Origin: Acidobacteriota bacterium
GTDB taxonomy: Bacteria; Acidobacteriota; Holophagae; Acanthopleuribacterales; Acanthopleuribacteraceae
Length of the DNA stretch: 64,000 bases
Direction: 5' to 3'
NCBI GenBank assembly: GCA_030066195.1
Contig: JASJCB010000100.1
Span: 1 to 64,000, forward strand
The notes under the pieces were generated by a model, which saw only the letters and a program-made list of their open reading frames with translations, searched no databases and was not told the origin of the DNA. The position numbers and the translations under genes were made by a program. Of the stretch, positions 36,411-46,780 are shown one piece after another; the stretch's first letter is position 1, and every line of letters starts with the position of its first letter.

Positions 36411-37469
36411 TTATGCGGCGGTGGATAGACGCAGATCGAAACTATAGACGGTGTTCCCATTTGGAGCGGTGTCTACCTGAATGCTTCCCTGATGGGCAAG
36501 GATGACCTCGCGACACAGCGAGAGCCCCAAGCCTTTAATGCGTTCGGTAGGTTGGGCGTTAAACCTGGCGCGAACCGCGGCGATGGTTTCCTCGGCCAGC
36601 GCACTGTCCGGTTCGGCAAGAAAGCGAACCATATTGCCGTTGCGGCGAACGAAGCGGCAGTTGATAAGGCCGCCCGTGGGTATGATTTTGATGATGTGGC
36701 GTAAAAGGAACCGAATGACCTGAGTCATCAGGGCCGTGTCCACTCTCACGTGCGTATAGAAGTCCGGCTTGACAAGTTGAAATCTCGCCTTGTTGGCCAG
36801 GGGGCGGGCATCCAGTTCCGCAATCACGGAACGGGCCAGTAGGAAGAGGTCGGCTTCCTCCGGAGACAGGTGACGGGCGCCGCACTCCATGCGGGCCAGA
36901 TCCACGGCTCCGGTAACCATTTCAAGCATGGCGCGGCTGCCGCCGGCAATTCGGTGTAGATTTTCGATAATCTCCTGAGTATCTAGATTAGGTGTGTCCT
37001 CGATAAGGTATTCCGTGTAACCCTGTACAATATTAAGCGGTGTTCTCAACTCATGAGAGAGGCTGGAAAGAAACTCACTTCTGGCTCGATCGGTTTGAAG
37101 GATGGTCTCTCTTGCCTCTTTCAGTTCGATTTCCCGTTCTTTTCGGAGCGCGGATTCGCGGGCCAGGGCTTCACGGGCACGCCGTAACTCGGCTTGCAAC
37201 TCGATCGGGTTGCCCGGAAAGTCCTTTTGCATCTCTGCTTTGAATGTCGCGGGTATCAGCACTCTCTTTCTCCCAGAAAGTTGGTGGCGAACGCGCACCG
37301 ATACTTCGGCTGCTGACGAAGGGTTGTTGGTGGGGTTCTGTCCGGTAGACCTGTCTGAAACTGGAAACGGATCTCGGCGAAAAATGCCTTCAGGCCTACC
37401 CTTTCCGGGGAATTGAAATGCATGCCGGGATCGTGGGTCAGGAATCCGGCGCGGTGGCCGGTCAGTCAA
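36411..37469 (-). CDS. Cytoplasmic orphan histidine kinase
   Basis: The frame has 352 residues; the first 80 are Pro/Arg-rich and an internal ATG at 37232 (MQKDFPGNPIEL) may be the true start, giving about 273. A coiled coil (about 90-130) leads to the H-box FLSSLSHELRTPLNIVQG (His near 140) and an ATPase domain. The N-box region is weak (IRFLLRHIIKI lacks the usual Asn), while IKGLGLSLCREVILAHQGSI is present. No membrane segment or sensor domain. The altered N-box raises doubt about catalysis. No response regulator next to it. Confidence 0.75.
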   Translation of the reverse strand: MTDRPPRRIPDPRSRHAFQFPGKGRPEGIFRRDPFPVSDRSTGQNPTNNPSSAAEVSVRVRHQLSGRKRVLIPATFKAEMQKDFPGNPIELQAELRRAREALARESALRKEREIELKEARETILQTDRARSEFLSSLSHELRTPLNIVQGYTEYLIEDTPNLDTQEIIENLHRIAGGSRAMLEMVTGAVDLARMECGARHLSPEEADLFLLARSVIAELDARPLANKARFQLVKPDFYTHVRVDTALMTQVIRFLLRHIIKIIPTGGLINCRFVRRNGNMVRFLAEPDSALAEETIAAVRARFNAQPTERIKGLGLSLCREVILAHQGSIQVDTAPNGNTVYSFDLRLSTAA

Positions 37470-38027
37470 AAAGTTTATCGAAACGGGGTTCCAGGATCTT
37501 TATAGCCGATGTTTCAGCCAATGTGTCCCAGGCCTAAAAGCATCTAGCTAAATGTCATATTTATAAGGCACTTGAGACTTGTTGTCGGTGTTTCGTGAAA
37601 GCCTGTAAAAATTTGTACGAAAATCCTGAGACACATCTGGGAAGAACGAAAAACAGCTAAAATTCCGACAGCTCCTGCAGCCCGTCGACCTCGAAGATTC
37701 CCTGAAATAGAACGAGCTCCTCGGAATGAAAACATGAAAGAGTCCAACGGCCCTACCCCACGACGGTTTTGCCCGCCGTGTTGCCCCGTAAGTATTAAAG
37801 GAGGAGGAGCCGGCTTATGGTCTTTCCAATTCCGCATGCATCTGTGCTTCCCGGGGTGTTACCCATTCGGTTGTGCTGATCTGCCGGGGCCTCCTCAAGG
37901 TCGTGAGCATGAGCCGATGACAATGCAGAGTGTTTTTCCGAGGGCGCAGGCCCTATGGTTGGACATGGACGGTACTGCGCCCCTCGGAAAGACGCGCGTT
38001 GAACTAATCCGGGAGTGCGCCGGCTCC
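37470..38027. other. Intergenic stretch with no clear gene
   Basis: Open frames cross both strands but have skewed composition and no ribosome binding sites. No hairpin or RNA gene was recognised. It lies downstream of the integrase relic and may contain decayed mobile DNA. Confidence 0.45.
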
Positions 38028-38283
38028 TCACGGAATTTGTTCGGCTCCTTCGCCTGCGGGACCATTGGGGCTGTAGAAAAACCTGATACCGGCTATTTTT
38101 CCACGCATCGTTTGGTTTTTCAGCCCCTTATCAGTAATGAGGTGATACAGATAGCCGATTCCCTCGTCTTCTCCCAGTTGATCCGGGGAGCACATGTAAT
38201 GAGCGGCAAGGCCTCGGACCGCGTTAACATAACTCCGAATCGTTGAGGATGTAGTTGCGTATCGCCATTCTTTGAATCATCAT
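38028..38283 (-). pseudogene. Tyrosine recombinase N-terminal fragment, frameshifted
   Basis: Reading from the ATG at 38283 gives MMIQRMAIRNY; the continuation then lies in another frame: STIRSYVNAVRGLAAHYM, CSPDQLGEDE, YLYHLITDKGLKNQTMRGK, IAGIRFFYS. This matches the SAM-like core-binding domain of phage-type integrases often found beside IS91-like elements. It diverges after RFFYS and hits a stop at 38028; the catalytic domain (Arg..His-x-x-Arg..Tyr) is missing. A dead remnant of a mobile element. Confidence 0.7.
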
Positions 38284-38307
38284 ATCTTTAAGTTTGGATA
38301 TGTTGAG

Positions 38308-38362
38308 CCTCCTGTCTTGAAATTTCAGAGGCGGCGTCGCCTCCTATATTCAAGATAGGAGG
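38308..38362. other. Nested inverted repeat upstream of the UbiB-like gene
   Basis: CCTCCTGTCTTGAA (38308-38321) pairs with TTCAAGATAGGAGG (38349-38362) with one mismatch; inside lies GAGGCG/CGCCTC with a 4-base loop. It sits between the integrase relic and the UbiB-like gene. It could be a terminator without U-tract, or an end of the decayed element. Confidence 0.6.
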
Positions 38363-38467
38363 TTCTTCATCACGAAGCCTACATCCATACGTCCATCTTC
38401 TCTTCCATGCTTCCCTTCGCGGAGCGATTAGTTCAATGGGACAAATGATCGATTAGAGGTAAGCGGC

Positions 38468-40003
38468 ATGCGAAAATCGGCGTTCGGCAGAGCTTGGGAG
38501 AGTGCGTTTCTGGCCCGGGACCTGCGGCGAATGACCGGGAGTGATAATGAAGAGATTCGAGCCCGGGCGCGGCAACATGTGGCCGAGCGCATGGGACGTC
38601 TGCGTGGGTTGCCGCAGAAGTTGGGGCAGACCCTCAGCATGTCCGGCGACCCCGACAAGGCCGAGACCTTCGAGCCCTTGACCGAACACGGCAGCGCCAT
38701 GAGCTTCGGGGAAGTGACCGCTGCCTTGAGTCGAGAATGGGGCAAACCCTGGGATTTCGTGTTGGCTGAGTTGGAGCCGGAAGGACTTTCCGCATCACTG
38801 GGCCAGGTACATAAGGGCCGCTTGCAGGATGGTCGCGAAGTGGCCGTGAAAGTGGCTTATCCCGGCATTCGGGAGGCCGTGTTGAACGATCTCAAGGTGT
38901 TGGGATGGGTTGGCAGACCAAGTCAACACTTCGTCGCCGGTTTCAACTTCGACAATTACCGGGACATGATTCTGAACGACCTGGAAGAAGAGTTGGACTA
39001 TCACACCGAAATGGCCAACCAGAAGGACTATGCGGCCCGCATTGCCAATAACGACCCGCTGGTGGTGCCCGCCTGTGTGGAAGAGTTGGTCACCGCCAAT
39101 GTGTTGGTCACCGAATGGGAGTCCGGGCTCCCGCTCTCAACCGCCGTTACCTGGCCGTTGGAGGCGCGGGAGCGATTGGCTCGGATCCTGGTCGGTCACT
39201 TCCTCAATATGTTCTTTCGACACGGCATCATTCACGCGGACCCGCATCAGGGCAACTACCGCTTTCGCGCCGGTAGGGAGGGGGTTCGAATCGTGCTCTA
39301 CGATTACGGTTCCGTGGCCCGTTTCGATCGTGAGACACGTCTCTTATTGTTACGGCTCATCATGGCCACCCGGAAGCAGGCGGGCGATCCCTTCCGAATT
39401 CTCTGCGCCCTGGGCTTCAACCGGGAATTACTGACGCCCGTCCGTTCCAAGCTGCCCGCGCTTTGCCAGGTGCTGTTCGAACCTTTTCTCAGTCCCATGA
39501 AATTCGATTCGGGAAGTTGGAACCGGCGCGAACGCATCGGCGATATTTTGGGTGAGGATCGCTGGAACTTCCGCCTGAGCGGACCCGCCTCGTTGGTTTT
39601 CCTGATTCGCGGCTTCCAGGGCATGCTTTATTATCTGCGCAAGTTGAACGCAGCCGTCTCCTGGCAATTGTTACTGGAACCGCTGTTGAAGCGCTATACC
39701 GCCGATATGATGACCCAAAAACTGCCGGCCGTGGAAGACGGCGCCTGCCGTTTTGAAACCATGGCGCGCTACCTGCACATCGAGATGCTGGAGGCGGGTC
39801 AAAAGAAGGTGGGTCTGCGTTTCCCGGCTTCCTCGGTAGAGCGTTTGGAAGCCCTGATGGGTGACGACATCGCGGCGAAGGTGCGGCGGAAGGGTATCGA
39901 CCCGGATGAAGTCATTCGGCAGGCGCGACGCTCCGGTTACGCGCCCGCCGAACTTTTTCGGCTTGAAGAAAAGGAAAAACTGGTGCGGATTCGGCTGGCC
40001 TGA
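38468..40003 (+). CDS. ABC1/UbiB family atypical kinase
   Basis: A 511-residue protein-kinase-like member of the ABC1/ADCK/UbiB family. Diagnostic motifs are present: the KxGQ helix LPQKLGQTLSM, the Ala-rich loop replacement SASLGQVHKGRL, the lysine strand VAVKVAYPGI, catalytic GIIHADPHQGNY and metal-binding LYDYGSVARF. UbiB-type proteins support isoprenoid-quinone biosynthesis as ATPases. No C-terminal membrane helices, unlike UbiB proper. GAGGT precedes the ATG. Convergent with the chemotaxis operon. Confidence 0.9.
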   Translation: MRKSAFGRAWESAFLARDLRRMTGSDNEEIRARARQHVAERMGRLRGLPQKLGQTLSMSGDPDKAETFEPLTEHGSAMSFGEVTAALSREWGKPWDFVLAELEPEGLSASLGQVHKGRLQDGREVAVKVAYPGIREAVLNDLKVLGWVGRPSQHFVAGFNFDNYRDMILNDLEEELDYHTEMANQKDYAARIANNDPLVVPACVEELVTANVLVTEWESGLPLSTAVTWPLEARERLARILVGHFLNMFFRHGIIHADPHQGNYRFRAGREGVRIVLYDYGSVARFDRETRLLLLRLIMATRKQAGDPFRILCALGFNRELLTPVRSKLPALCQVLFEPFLSPMKFDSGSWNRRERIGDILGEDRWNFRLSGPASLVFLIRGFQGMLYYLRKLNAAVSWQLLLEPLLKRYTADMMTQKLPAVEDGACRFETMARYLHIEMLEAGQKKVGLRFPASSVERLEALMGDDIAAKVRRKGIDPDEVIRQARRSGYAPAELFRLEEKEKLVRIRLA

Positions 40004-40033
40004 GCCCGGTCGGGCCCAGGCCGTTGAAAGGGA

Positions 40034-43000
40034 TCAGTATTTACCGAATTCGTCGTCATCCAACGAAATGATTTGCGTGGGATCGACGCTGGAGCCGGGA
40101 TGGTCCATGATGTTACCGGAGGGTTCCGGCATACCCATATTCATGCCCATGCCCATGTTCATGGGTTGCGGCGCCGGAGCGGGTCGCGGCGCCGGGACCG
40201 AGCCCATACCGGGGGCGCCCAGGCCGCCGGCGGCCATACCGCCCATACCGTGCTGCTCCATAAAGCGTTGGAAGGCGGCCATCATTTCCGGGGGGAGCCC
40301 GCCCTGGCCGCCGACCTGCTGTTTCTCCTTGAGGGTGAACCGGGTCAGCATCTCCATCAGCTTGTTGGCCTGGCTGCTGAGCTCCTGGCTGGCCGCGGCG
40401 CTTTGCTCTGCGTTGGCCGTGTTTTGCTGAGTGACCTGGTCCATCTGGCCCAGCGCCTTGTTGGCCTGAGCGATGCCCTGCGCCTGCTCGTTACTGGCCG
40501 CGGCGATCTCCGCAACAAGATCGGTTACCTTGCCGATGCCCTGCACGATTTCGTTAAGCGCGTCGGCGGTTTTACCCGCGATGTTACTGCCCTGGTTCAC
40601 CTTCTGGATGGATTCCTCGATGAGCTGGGTGGTTTCCTTGGCGGCATTGGCGCTGCGCGCGGCCAGGTTGCGTACTTCCTCGGCCACTACGGCAAATCCC
40701 TTACCGTGTACACCGGCCCGGGCGGCTTCGACCGCCGCGTTCAAGGCCAGCAGGTTGGTTTGGAAGGCGATTTCGTCGATCACCTTGATGATCTTGGAAA
40801 TATTGGAGCTGGACTCGTCGATGGCCCGCATGCTGACCAACATCTGCTGCATTTGTTCGTTGCCGTTTTCGGCGCCCTTGCGGCACTGAACGGCCAGTTG
40901 ATTGGCCTGGGTCGCGTTCTCGGCGTTTTGTTTGGTTTGGGCGGCCATCTCGGTCATGGAAGCGGTGATTTCCTCCAAGGCGCTGGCCTGCTCGGTGGCG
41001 CCCTGTGACAGGGATTGCGACGCATCGGAGACCTGGCGGGCGCCGGTATTCACCTGGCTGGAAACCTGACGAACCTCGGACAGAATATCGTTCAGGCCGT
41101 CCAGGGTTTGATTGAGCGCTTCCTTCAAGACGGCGTGATCACCCTCGTAGGAGCCCGATACGTAGCTGGTCAGGTCGCCGTGCGACACGCCCTGCAAACT
41201 GGTCTTCAGTTCCGTGATGGGCGCCACGATGGCGTCGATAATGTTGTTGATACCCTGCATCATGGGTTGGTAGGCATCGGAAAGCGAGCTCAGATTGCCG
41301 CGTTTCTTTAAATCGCCGCCGGTGGCTGCCTGAATGACGAGGTTGACTTCGTCGCGGTAAACCGCTCTATCGTTATAGTCGATCCACTCGACCGCGTTAC
41401 CGATGACCTCGCCGTTTTCATCATAGAGCGCGGTAGCATTGAGGCCGAACTCCAGACCGGCCACGGTGATTTCCGCCTTGTGAGGCAGGTTACGGGGATC
41501 GCTGAGAAGGCTTCTTTGCTTAGCAGGGTCGATATGGAAATCGTCGATGCAGGCGCCGACCAGGCGGCTGGGATCGAAACCCGGGAAGGTTTCGGCCAGC
41601 TTGGCCCGGTAAGTGGTCAACAGGTTGACCACCGCGGGGTTGCAGTAGGTGATCCTCAAGTCCCTGTCGCACATCATCAGGTTGGTGGCGGCGTTCTCGA
41701 TCATCGATTCCAAGGCGGTTACGCGGGTAGCCTTGGCGCGTGCTTCCGTGACGTCGTCCCATTCCAGGTTGTTGCCGATATAGTTGCCGTCGCCGTCGCG
41801 CATGGCGGTGACGTTCAGCGAGAAGGTGAGCGGGCCCACGTGGATATCGGCCTGATAGGGCAGGTTGTTGGGGTCGCTGAGCAGGTTGCGTTGATGCGCG
41901 GGGTTTTTATGGAAGCGATCCACGCAAGTCCCCACCAGGTCTTCGAGATTGAAGCCGGGGAATTCGCGTTTGAAGGTTTCCAGGTGCCGGCCCATCAGTT
42001 CCCGTACCGCCGGGTTGATGGTGGTGATGATAAGATCGCGGTCCACGGTCATTTGTGCAGTGGCGGAACCCATGACTGCCGAAGTCAGGCGCGCTGCTTC
42101 GTCTTCCTTGGCGCGCTGCTCGGTGACCTGGTACCATTCCAAGGTGTTGCCGATGTAATTGCCGTCTTTATCGCGTAAAGCGTTTACATTCAGCTCAAAG
42201 ATCAGCGGGCCGATGTTGATGTCGGCCTTGTAGGGAAGATTGGCCGGATTGTCCAGGATACGGCGTTGCACCATGGGGTTCTTGTGGAAACGGTCCACGC
42301 AGGTGCCCACCAATTCGTCCGGGTTGAAACCGGGGAAGGCGATTTGGAAAGCCGAGAGGTTCTCGCGGATCATACGCAGGGAAGAGGGGTTGATATAGGT
42401 AATCCTCAGGTCGCGATCCACGGTCATCATGGAAACACCCGCGCCCTCGATAGAAGAGGACAAAAGGGCGGCCTCGTGTTCCCCGGCACGTTGCTCGGTT
42501 ACGTTTTGCCATTCCATTGTGGCACCGACGTAATCGCCCTTATCATTGAAGGAACCGGTTACGTTCAAGGCGAAAGTCAACTCCCCGACGCTTAAATCGG
42601 CCTTGTAGGGCAGATTGTTGGGTTCGGAGAGAATATGCCGCCAGTGCGAGGGGTTTTGATGGAGGATATCCACGCGGGTTCCGATCAGGTTGTCGGGTGA
42701 AAAACCGGGATAGGCGGTTTGGAAAGAGCGGATATGAGTGCGGAAGAGGTCGAAAGCAGCCGTGTTGGCATAGGTCACGATCAGGTCGTGATCTACCGTA
42801 ATGACGGCGGTGGAAGCGCCCTCCAAGGCCCACTTCAGGTTGTCGTCGGTACCGGACACCCGGCTCACCGAGACAACCGCGCCGGTGGGTTCGTCGTCCT
42901 CGTCCAATTGGGGAACCACCCTGAACAACAGTCCGGCTGTCCCGTCGTCCAATTCCAGTTCCACTTCCTGCTCGATGGTCTCGCCCTCACGCAGGGCCTC

Positions 43001-43657
43001 GTCCACCGGGGTGGCGCGGCGCCTGGAATAAAAAGCGCTCCAAGCCTTCTTTCCAACGATCTCATCGGAAGATACTCCAAGTAACGTTTCCGCGGCACGG
43101 TTCCACGCGGTAACCCGGGCGCTGCCGTCTACCGCAAATGCAGCCGTCGGCAGGTCCGCGAACAATCCGGCAAAGATGCCGTTGTCCTGTTGGTTCGTCA
43201 TTCCAGCCTCCTTAACTTCTTCTTCCTTGTTACCACTTTCTTTGGAACGCTCTTCATAACCTTCCAGGAAGGTGCGGGCCACAAAACCGAGCGCGTTGTT
43301 CCAGGCCGTTTCCAAGGCTTCATTCCATGTGCTGCCGGCGTATTCACGCATGGCGGCGACCAGGGTACGGGCAACGACATCGTAGTGAGCCGGCTCGACG
43401 CCGTAGTTCTGATGCCGTTTGCCCATGTTCTTCAATGCGGGGATCAGACGGTCGGGATTTTCCAGGTTTTCCACCAGGAATACCAGAGAGGCCAACAATT
43501 GTTTTTCTTGCAAGGACATGTCGACATTGACGAATATCGCCTTGACCTCGGGATGATCCCGAAACAGGGTTTCATAAAAGCTATGAATCAATTCGGCGCC
43601 GCGTGGGGCCAGCGCAGCAAAACTGTCGCGCAAGAGAGGAACATTGATATCGGCCAT
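40034..43657 (-). CDS. Soluble chemoreceptor: globin-PAS x5-MCP fusion
   Basis: A 1207-residue receptor without membrane segments. Residues 1-140 are a flavohaemoglobin-type globin: Tyr28 (B10) in SFYETLF, Gln53 (E7) and proximal His82 in [22 protein letters not shown] domain (about 163-270) precedes four closely similar PAS domains (about 276-390, 392-515, 522-640, 646-760), each with FPGF.P..LVG and a LPYKADI..G.L.F.LNV core. A HAMP-like linker (about 780-830) and an MCP domain follow, with the hairpin tip [21 protein letters not shown] near 956. The tail is Met/Gly/Pro-rich. Third gene after cheA-cheW. Confidence 0.9.
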   Translation of the reverse strand: MADINVPLLRDSFAALAPRGAELIHSFYETLFRDHPEVKAIFVNVDMSLQEKQLLASLVFLVENLENPDRLIPALKNMGKRHQNYGVEPAHYDVVARTLVAAMREYAGSTWNEALETAWNNALGFVARTFLEGYEERSKESGNKEEEVKEAGMTNQQDNGIFAGLFADLPTAAFAVDGSARVTAWNRAAETLLGVSSDEIVGKKAWSAFYSRRRATPVDEALREGETIEQEVELELDDGTAGLLFRVVPQLDEDDEPTGAVVSVSRVSGTDDNLKWALEGASTAVITVDHDLIVTYANTAAFDLFRTHIRSFQTAYPGFSPDNLIGTRVDILHQNPSHWRHILSEPNNLPYKADLSVGELTFALNVTGSFNDKGDYVGATMEWQNVTEQRAGEHEAALLSSSIEGAGVSMMTVDRDLRITYINPSSLRMIRENLSAFQIAFPGFNPDELVGTCVDRFHKNPMVQRRILDNPANLPYKADINIGPLIFELNVNALRDKDGNYIGNTLEWYQVTEQRAKEDEAARLTSAVMGSATAQMTVDRDLIITTINPAVRELMGRHLETFKREFPGFNLEDLVGTCVDRFHKNPAHQRNLLSDPNNLPYQADIHVGPLTFSLNVTAMRDGDGNYIGNNLEWDDVTEARAKATRVTALESMIENAATNLMMCDRDLRITYCNPAVVNLLTTYRAKLAETFPGFDPSRLVGACIDDFHIDPAKQRSLLSDPRNLPHKAEITVAGLEFGLNATALYDENGEVIGNAVEWIDYNDRAVYRDEVNLVIQAATGGDLKKRGNLSSLSDAYQPMMQGINNIIDAIVAPITELKTSLQGVSHGDLTSYVSGSYEGDHAVLKEALNQTLDGLNDILSEVRQVSSQVNTGARQVSDASQSLSQGATEQASALEEITASMTEMAAQTKQNAENATQANQLAVQCRKGAENGNEQMQQMLVSMRAIDESSSNISKIIKVIDEIAFQTNLLALNAAVEAARAGVHGKGFAVVAEEVRNLAARSANAAKETTQLIEESIQKVNQGSNIAGKTADALNEIVQGIGKVTDLVAEIAAASNEQAQGIAQANKALGQMDQVTQQNTANAEQSAAASQELSSQANKLMEMLTRFTLKEKQQVGGQGGLPPEMMAAFQRFMEQHGMGGMAAGGLGAPGMGSVPAPRPAPAPQPMNMGMGMNMGMPEPSGNIMDHPGSSVDPTQIISLDDDEFGKY

Positions 43658-43658
43658 C

Positions 43659-44174
43659 TCAGCTCTCCCCTTGTAGTTCCAATTCTCCGGCGGCCTGTAG
43701 GTGGCGCGCGTCCTTGAAAAGCAGCGATTCCGCGTTGAGCAGAATCTTCACCTCATTGCCAACCTTGCCCAGGCCCTGCATGAACTGATTGCCGTGGCCG
43801 CGACGAAGTTGGTTGGTCTCTTCAATCTGGTTTTTGGGGATCTCCAGGACCTCTTTGACCGTATCCACGATCAGGCCCACGATGGTTTCCTTGGCGTTGA
43901 TGACCACGATACAGGTACGCTCATCGTACTCGCGAGCCTCCATGGAAAAGCGCAGGCGGACATCCATAACGGGAATCACCTTGCCGCGTAAGTTGATGAC
44001 ACCCTTCACATAGTCGGGCATGTCCGGCACAGGCGTGATCTTCTGGATGCCGATGATCTCGGTAACGTACCTGATCTCCAGACCGTAGACTTCCTTACCC
44101 AGAATGAAGGTGAGGTATTTTCCTTCCTGAGTGTCCTCTTCTTGTAGTTCCAAATGACTCGAATCGTTCATCAA
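43659..44174 (-). CDS. cheW: Chemotaxis coupling protein CheW
   Basis: A 171-residue CheW that links receptors to Che[45 protein letters not shown] (in two adjacent motifs) and [24 protein letters not shown] are typical CheW signatures. The C-terminal helix region ([22 protein letters not shown]) includes the usual V-E-i..P segment replaced by a longer loop. It lies 12 bases after cheA, with CAGGAG upstream, and one base before the chemoreceptor gene. Confidence 0.95.
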   Translation of the reverse strand: MMNDSSHLELQEEDTQEGKYLTFILGKEVYGLEIRYVTEIIGIQKITPVPDMPDYVKGVINLRGKVIPVMDVRLRFSMEAREYDERTCIVVINAKETIVGLIVDTVKEVLEIPKNQIEETNQLRRGHGNQFMQGLGKVGNEVKILLNAESLLFKDARHLQAAGELELQGES

Positions 44175-44186
44175 CCAACTCCTGGC

Positions 44187-46544
44187 TTAAGTTGTGATTT
44201 CCGGAAGCTCCCAATCGAACTTCAAGAAGTTATCGACCAACCCCTGAATATCGAGAATCAAACTGATATCCCCGTTGCTGAGGATGGAGGTTCCCGAAAT
44301 GCCGCGTACATTGCCGAAGAAACCGCCCAAACCCTTGATCACGGTTTGGTACTGACCCAAAATCTCATCGGCAAACAGACAGAATTTCCGCGTATCGTGT
44401 TCGACCACGATGAGAATGCCCTCGGTAAGATCCTCGAAATCGGAGGCGGTGTTGAAGAGACTGTGCAACCGGATCACGGGCACCAATTCCTTGCGGATGC
44501 GCACCAACTCGCTGCCGTCGATGGTTTTGGAGATGGCGTCGTGGGTGGTCTTGATCGATTCGCGAATAGACAGCAGCGGCACCGTAAACAGCTGAACGCC
44601 GACCCGGACCAACATGCCCTCGATAATAGCCAGCGTGAGCGGAATGCGAATGGTGAAGTTAGTGCCCTTTCCCGGTTTACTTGAAATGTGAACGCGGCCC
44701 TTGATGGCGTCGATATTCTTCTTGACGACATCCATACCGACGCCGCGTCCCGAAATATCGGTGACCTGTTCAGCGGTGGAGAAGCCGGCCTCGAAGATGA
44801 GGTTGAAAATCTCGCTTTCGTTTTTGAACTCGTGATCGTGAGGGACCAGACCGCGTTCGATCGCTTTGTTCTTGATCTTCTGATGATCGATGCCCTTGCC
44901 GTCATCCTTGATCTCGATGACGACTTCACCCCCCTCGTGGAAGGCGCGCAGGTTGATGATGCCGGTGCGATCCTTGCCCGCGGCTTCGCGTTCCGCCGGC
45001 GACTCGATGCCGTGGTCGATGCCGTTGCGAATGATGTGCAACAGGGGATTGGCCAGGTTCTCGACAACGCTTTTGTCGATTTCGGTATCCTCGCCTTCCA
45101 TCACCAACTCTACCTGCTTGCCCTGCTTCTGCGACACATCACGCACCACGCGCACCATCTTGTGGAAGGTAGCCTCGATAGGCACCATGCGCAGGCTCAT
45201 GGATATGTCCTGCAATTCACGCGATATGCGGTTGAGTTGGAGAGCCGCCTTTTTGAAGTTGGGCAGATCGTAATCGTCCAAGTCGGGGTTGTGGGTGACG
45301 GTGTTCTCGGCAATGATCAGCTCGCCGACCAGGTTCATCAGGGCGTCCAGCTTGTAAAGGTCCACGCGAATGTTCTGAGCGGAAGACCGGCGCTTGACAT
45401 TGGATTCCGCGGTCGTGGCACGGCGTTCGTTTTGAACATTCAGGGCCTGGTCCAATTCTTCCCGTTGCACCGATCCCATATCGGCCAGGATCTCGCCGAT
45501 AGGTTGGGATTGCTTTTGAAGCGCGTGATCCAGTTCCTCGGGCTCGATGACGCCCATTTCCAAGAGGATTTCACCCACCAGTGTTGCATTTCCCTCGCCG
45601 CTCTTGGGTTTAAGGTGACCCACCTGGCCGTGTTTCACGTATTCGGTGAGCATGTTCAGGTAGGTATCGAAACCCTCTACCTTGCCGCCGCCCTCCGGTA
45701 ATTCATGCACCGCTGACTTGAGCGCATCCAGTACCTTCAACATGAGGGTAATGCCCTGGCGCTCTACCTTTTTCTTGCCGCTCTTGAAGTCTTCGAGAAT
45801 GGTTTCGAACTCGTGACCCAACTTTTCCAACTGGTTGAAGTTGAACAGGCCGGAGTTGCCTTTGAAAGTGTGAATACCCCTGAAGGCGTTGTCCAGTGAC
45901 TCCTTGTCGTTGAGGTTCTTTTCCAGGCCCAACAGGCTGGATTCCGCGGCTTCCAGATGTTCCTCGGCCTCCATGATGTAGGCGCCGACCATTTCATCGG
46001 TAATGGTGATCTGGAAGCTTTCGAATTCGTCGACCGGCTCGGCAAATGCCGGTTCGAGTTCAGGTTCCGGTTCGGGTTCAGGTTCCGGTTCGAGTTCCGG
46101 TTCAGGCTCCCTCTCGGGCTCCGGTTCGCTTTCTGCCGCCGTATCACCTTCAAGGGCGTCGGTCACTTTTTGGACAGCCGCCTCTGCATCTTCGATCTTA
46201 CCGGATTCGGACAATTGAGCTACGAACCCATAGAGACATTCAACGGCAACCTTCATCACACGGGCTTCGTGTTCTCCCGGCAAAACACTGTCCAGCAGGC
46301 TCTCGACGAAATCCTGCATCAAGACCGCAACTCGATAGACGGGATCCAGGCCCAGAAACTCCGCACTGCCCTTAATGGCTTGGAAGTTCTGGGCAATGCC
46401 GCTGATCAGGGAGCTGCCCGGATCCTGCCGGCGGCGGATGTGATCCTCAAGCGTTTCTTTTTGCTGGTGGATTTCGTCGAGAATATCTTTGCAATCTTGC
46501 GCAAACTCAGCAATGAATTCCGCGTTGTCGGAAAAACTATTCAT
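44187..46544 (-). CDS. cheA: Chemotaxis histidine kinase CheA
   Basis: A 785-residue CheA from the ATG at 46544 (a TTG lies upstream at 46580). The first Hpt-like domain (about 1-110) has lost its His (NFQAIKGSAEFLGL). A Glu/Pro linker repeats P-E-P-E. The second Hpt (about 185-290) has His225 in FRGIHTFKG. Residues about 315-375 hold two VGEILLEMGVIEPEELDHAL-like repeats that resemble MshEN/T2SE_N units. Dimerisation, ATPase (NPLLHIIRNGIDHGIES; DDGKGI; GRGVGMDVV) and CheW-like domains follow. No CheY, CheB or CheR nearby. Confidence 0.95.
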   Translation of the reverse strand: MNSFSDNAEFIAEFAQDCKDILDEIHQQKETLEDHIRRRQDPGSSLISGIAQNFQAIKGSAEFLGLDPVYRVAVLMQDFVESLLDSVLPGEHEARVMKVAVECLYGFVAQLSESGKIEDAEAAVQKVTDALEGDTAAESEPEPEREPEPELEPEPEPEPEPELEPAFAEPVDEFESFQITITDEMVGAYIMEAEEHLEAAESSLLGLEKNLNDKESLDNAFRGIHTFKGNSGLFNFNQLEKLGHEFETILEDFKSGKKKVERQGITLMLKVLDALKSAVHELPEGGGKVEGFDTYLNMLTEYVKHGQVGHLKPKSGEGNATLVGEILLEMGVIEPEELDHALQKQSQPIGEILADMGSVQREELDQALNVQNERRATTAESNVKRRSSAQNIRVDLYKLDALMNLVGELIIAENTVTHNPDLDDYDLPNFKKAALQLNRISRELQDISMSLRMVPIEATFHKMVRVVRDVSQKQGKQVELVMEGEDTEIDKSVVENLANPLLHIIRNGIDHGIESPAEREAAGKDRTGIINLRAFHEGGEVVIEIKDDGKGIDHQKIKNKAIERGLVPHDHEFKNESEIFNLIFEAGFSTAEQVTDISGRGVGMDVVKKNIDAIKGRVHISSKPGKGTNFTIRIPLTLAIIEGMLVRVGVQLFTVPLLSIRESIKTTHDAISKTIDGSELVRIRKELVPVIRLHSLFNTASDFEDLTEGILIVVEHDTRKFCLFADEILGQYQTVIKGLGGFFGNVRGISGTSILSNGDISLILDIQGLVDNFLKFDWELPEITT

Positions 46545-46647
46545 AGTGGTGGATTTCTCGTCGGAATGATGAGGCGTCAACAGTCACGGTTGCATTTTGG
46601 TTATCGGCATTGGTACCGTTCTCTTGAGGTACTGAGTCAAAAATATA

Positions 46648-46721
46648 ACGCCTGTTCAAAACCTTGGTTTTGCAGGTTTTTTGGTTTGAAAAACCAGGCG
46701 TAAACATATTTGGGAAATATG
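46648..46721. promoter_or_regulatory. Nested palindromes in the cheA-dtd divergent gap
   Basis: ACGCCTG..CAAAACC pairs imperfectly with GGTTTG..CAGGCGT across 46648-46702; inside is the perfect palindrome CAAAACC-TT-GGTTTTG (46657-46672). Next to it lies CATATTT-GGG-AAATATG. Such dyads in a divergent promoter region could be operators or transcript-end structures; no terminator U-tract fits either gene. Confidence 0.5.
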
Positions 46722-46780
46722 CCGGCATCCCGCCGCTTCATGATGCATGATATTAGGGTTCGTGGATCTGAGGAGGATTT

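Noticed and set aside
37734-38246. A 170-residue plus-strand frame
   Set aside because: Its second half is antisense to the integrase relic, and the first half has no ribosome site or protein-like composition.
39280-39300. GGTTCGAATC-like string suggesting a tRNA T-arm
   Set aside because: It lies inside the UbiB-like coding sequence and no acceptor stem or anticodon arm can be built around it.
44688-45701. A 337-residue frame antisense to cheA
   Set aside because: Mirror of the cheA ATPase and linker coding sequence.
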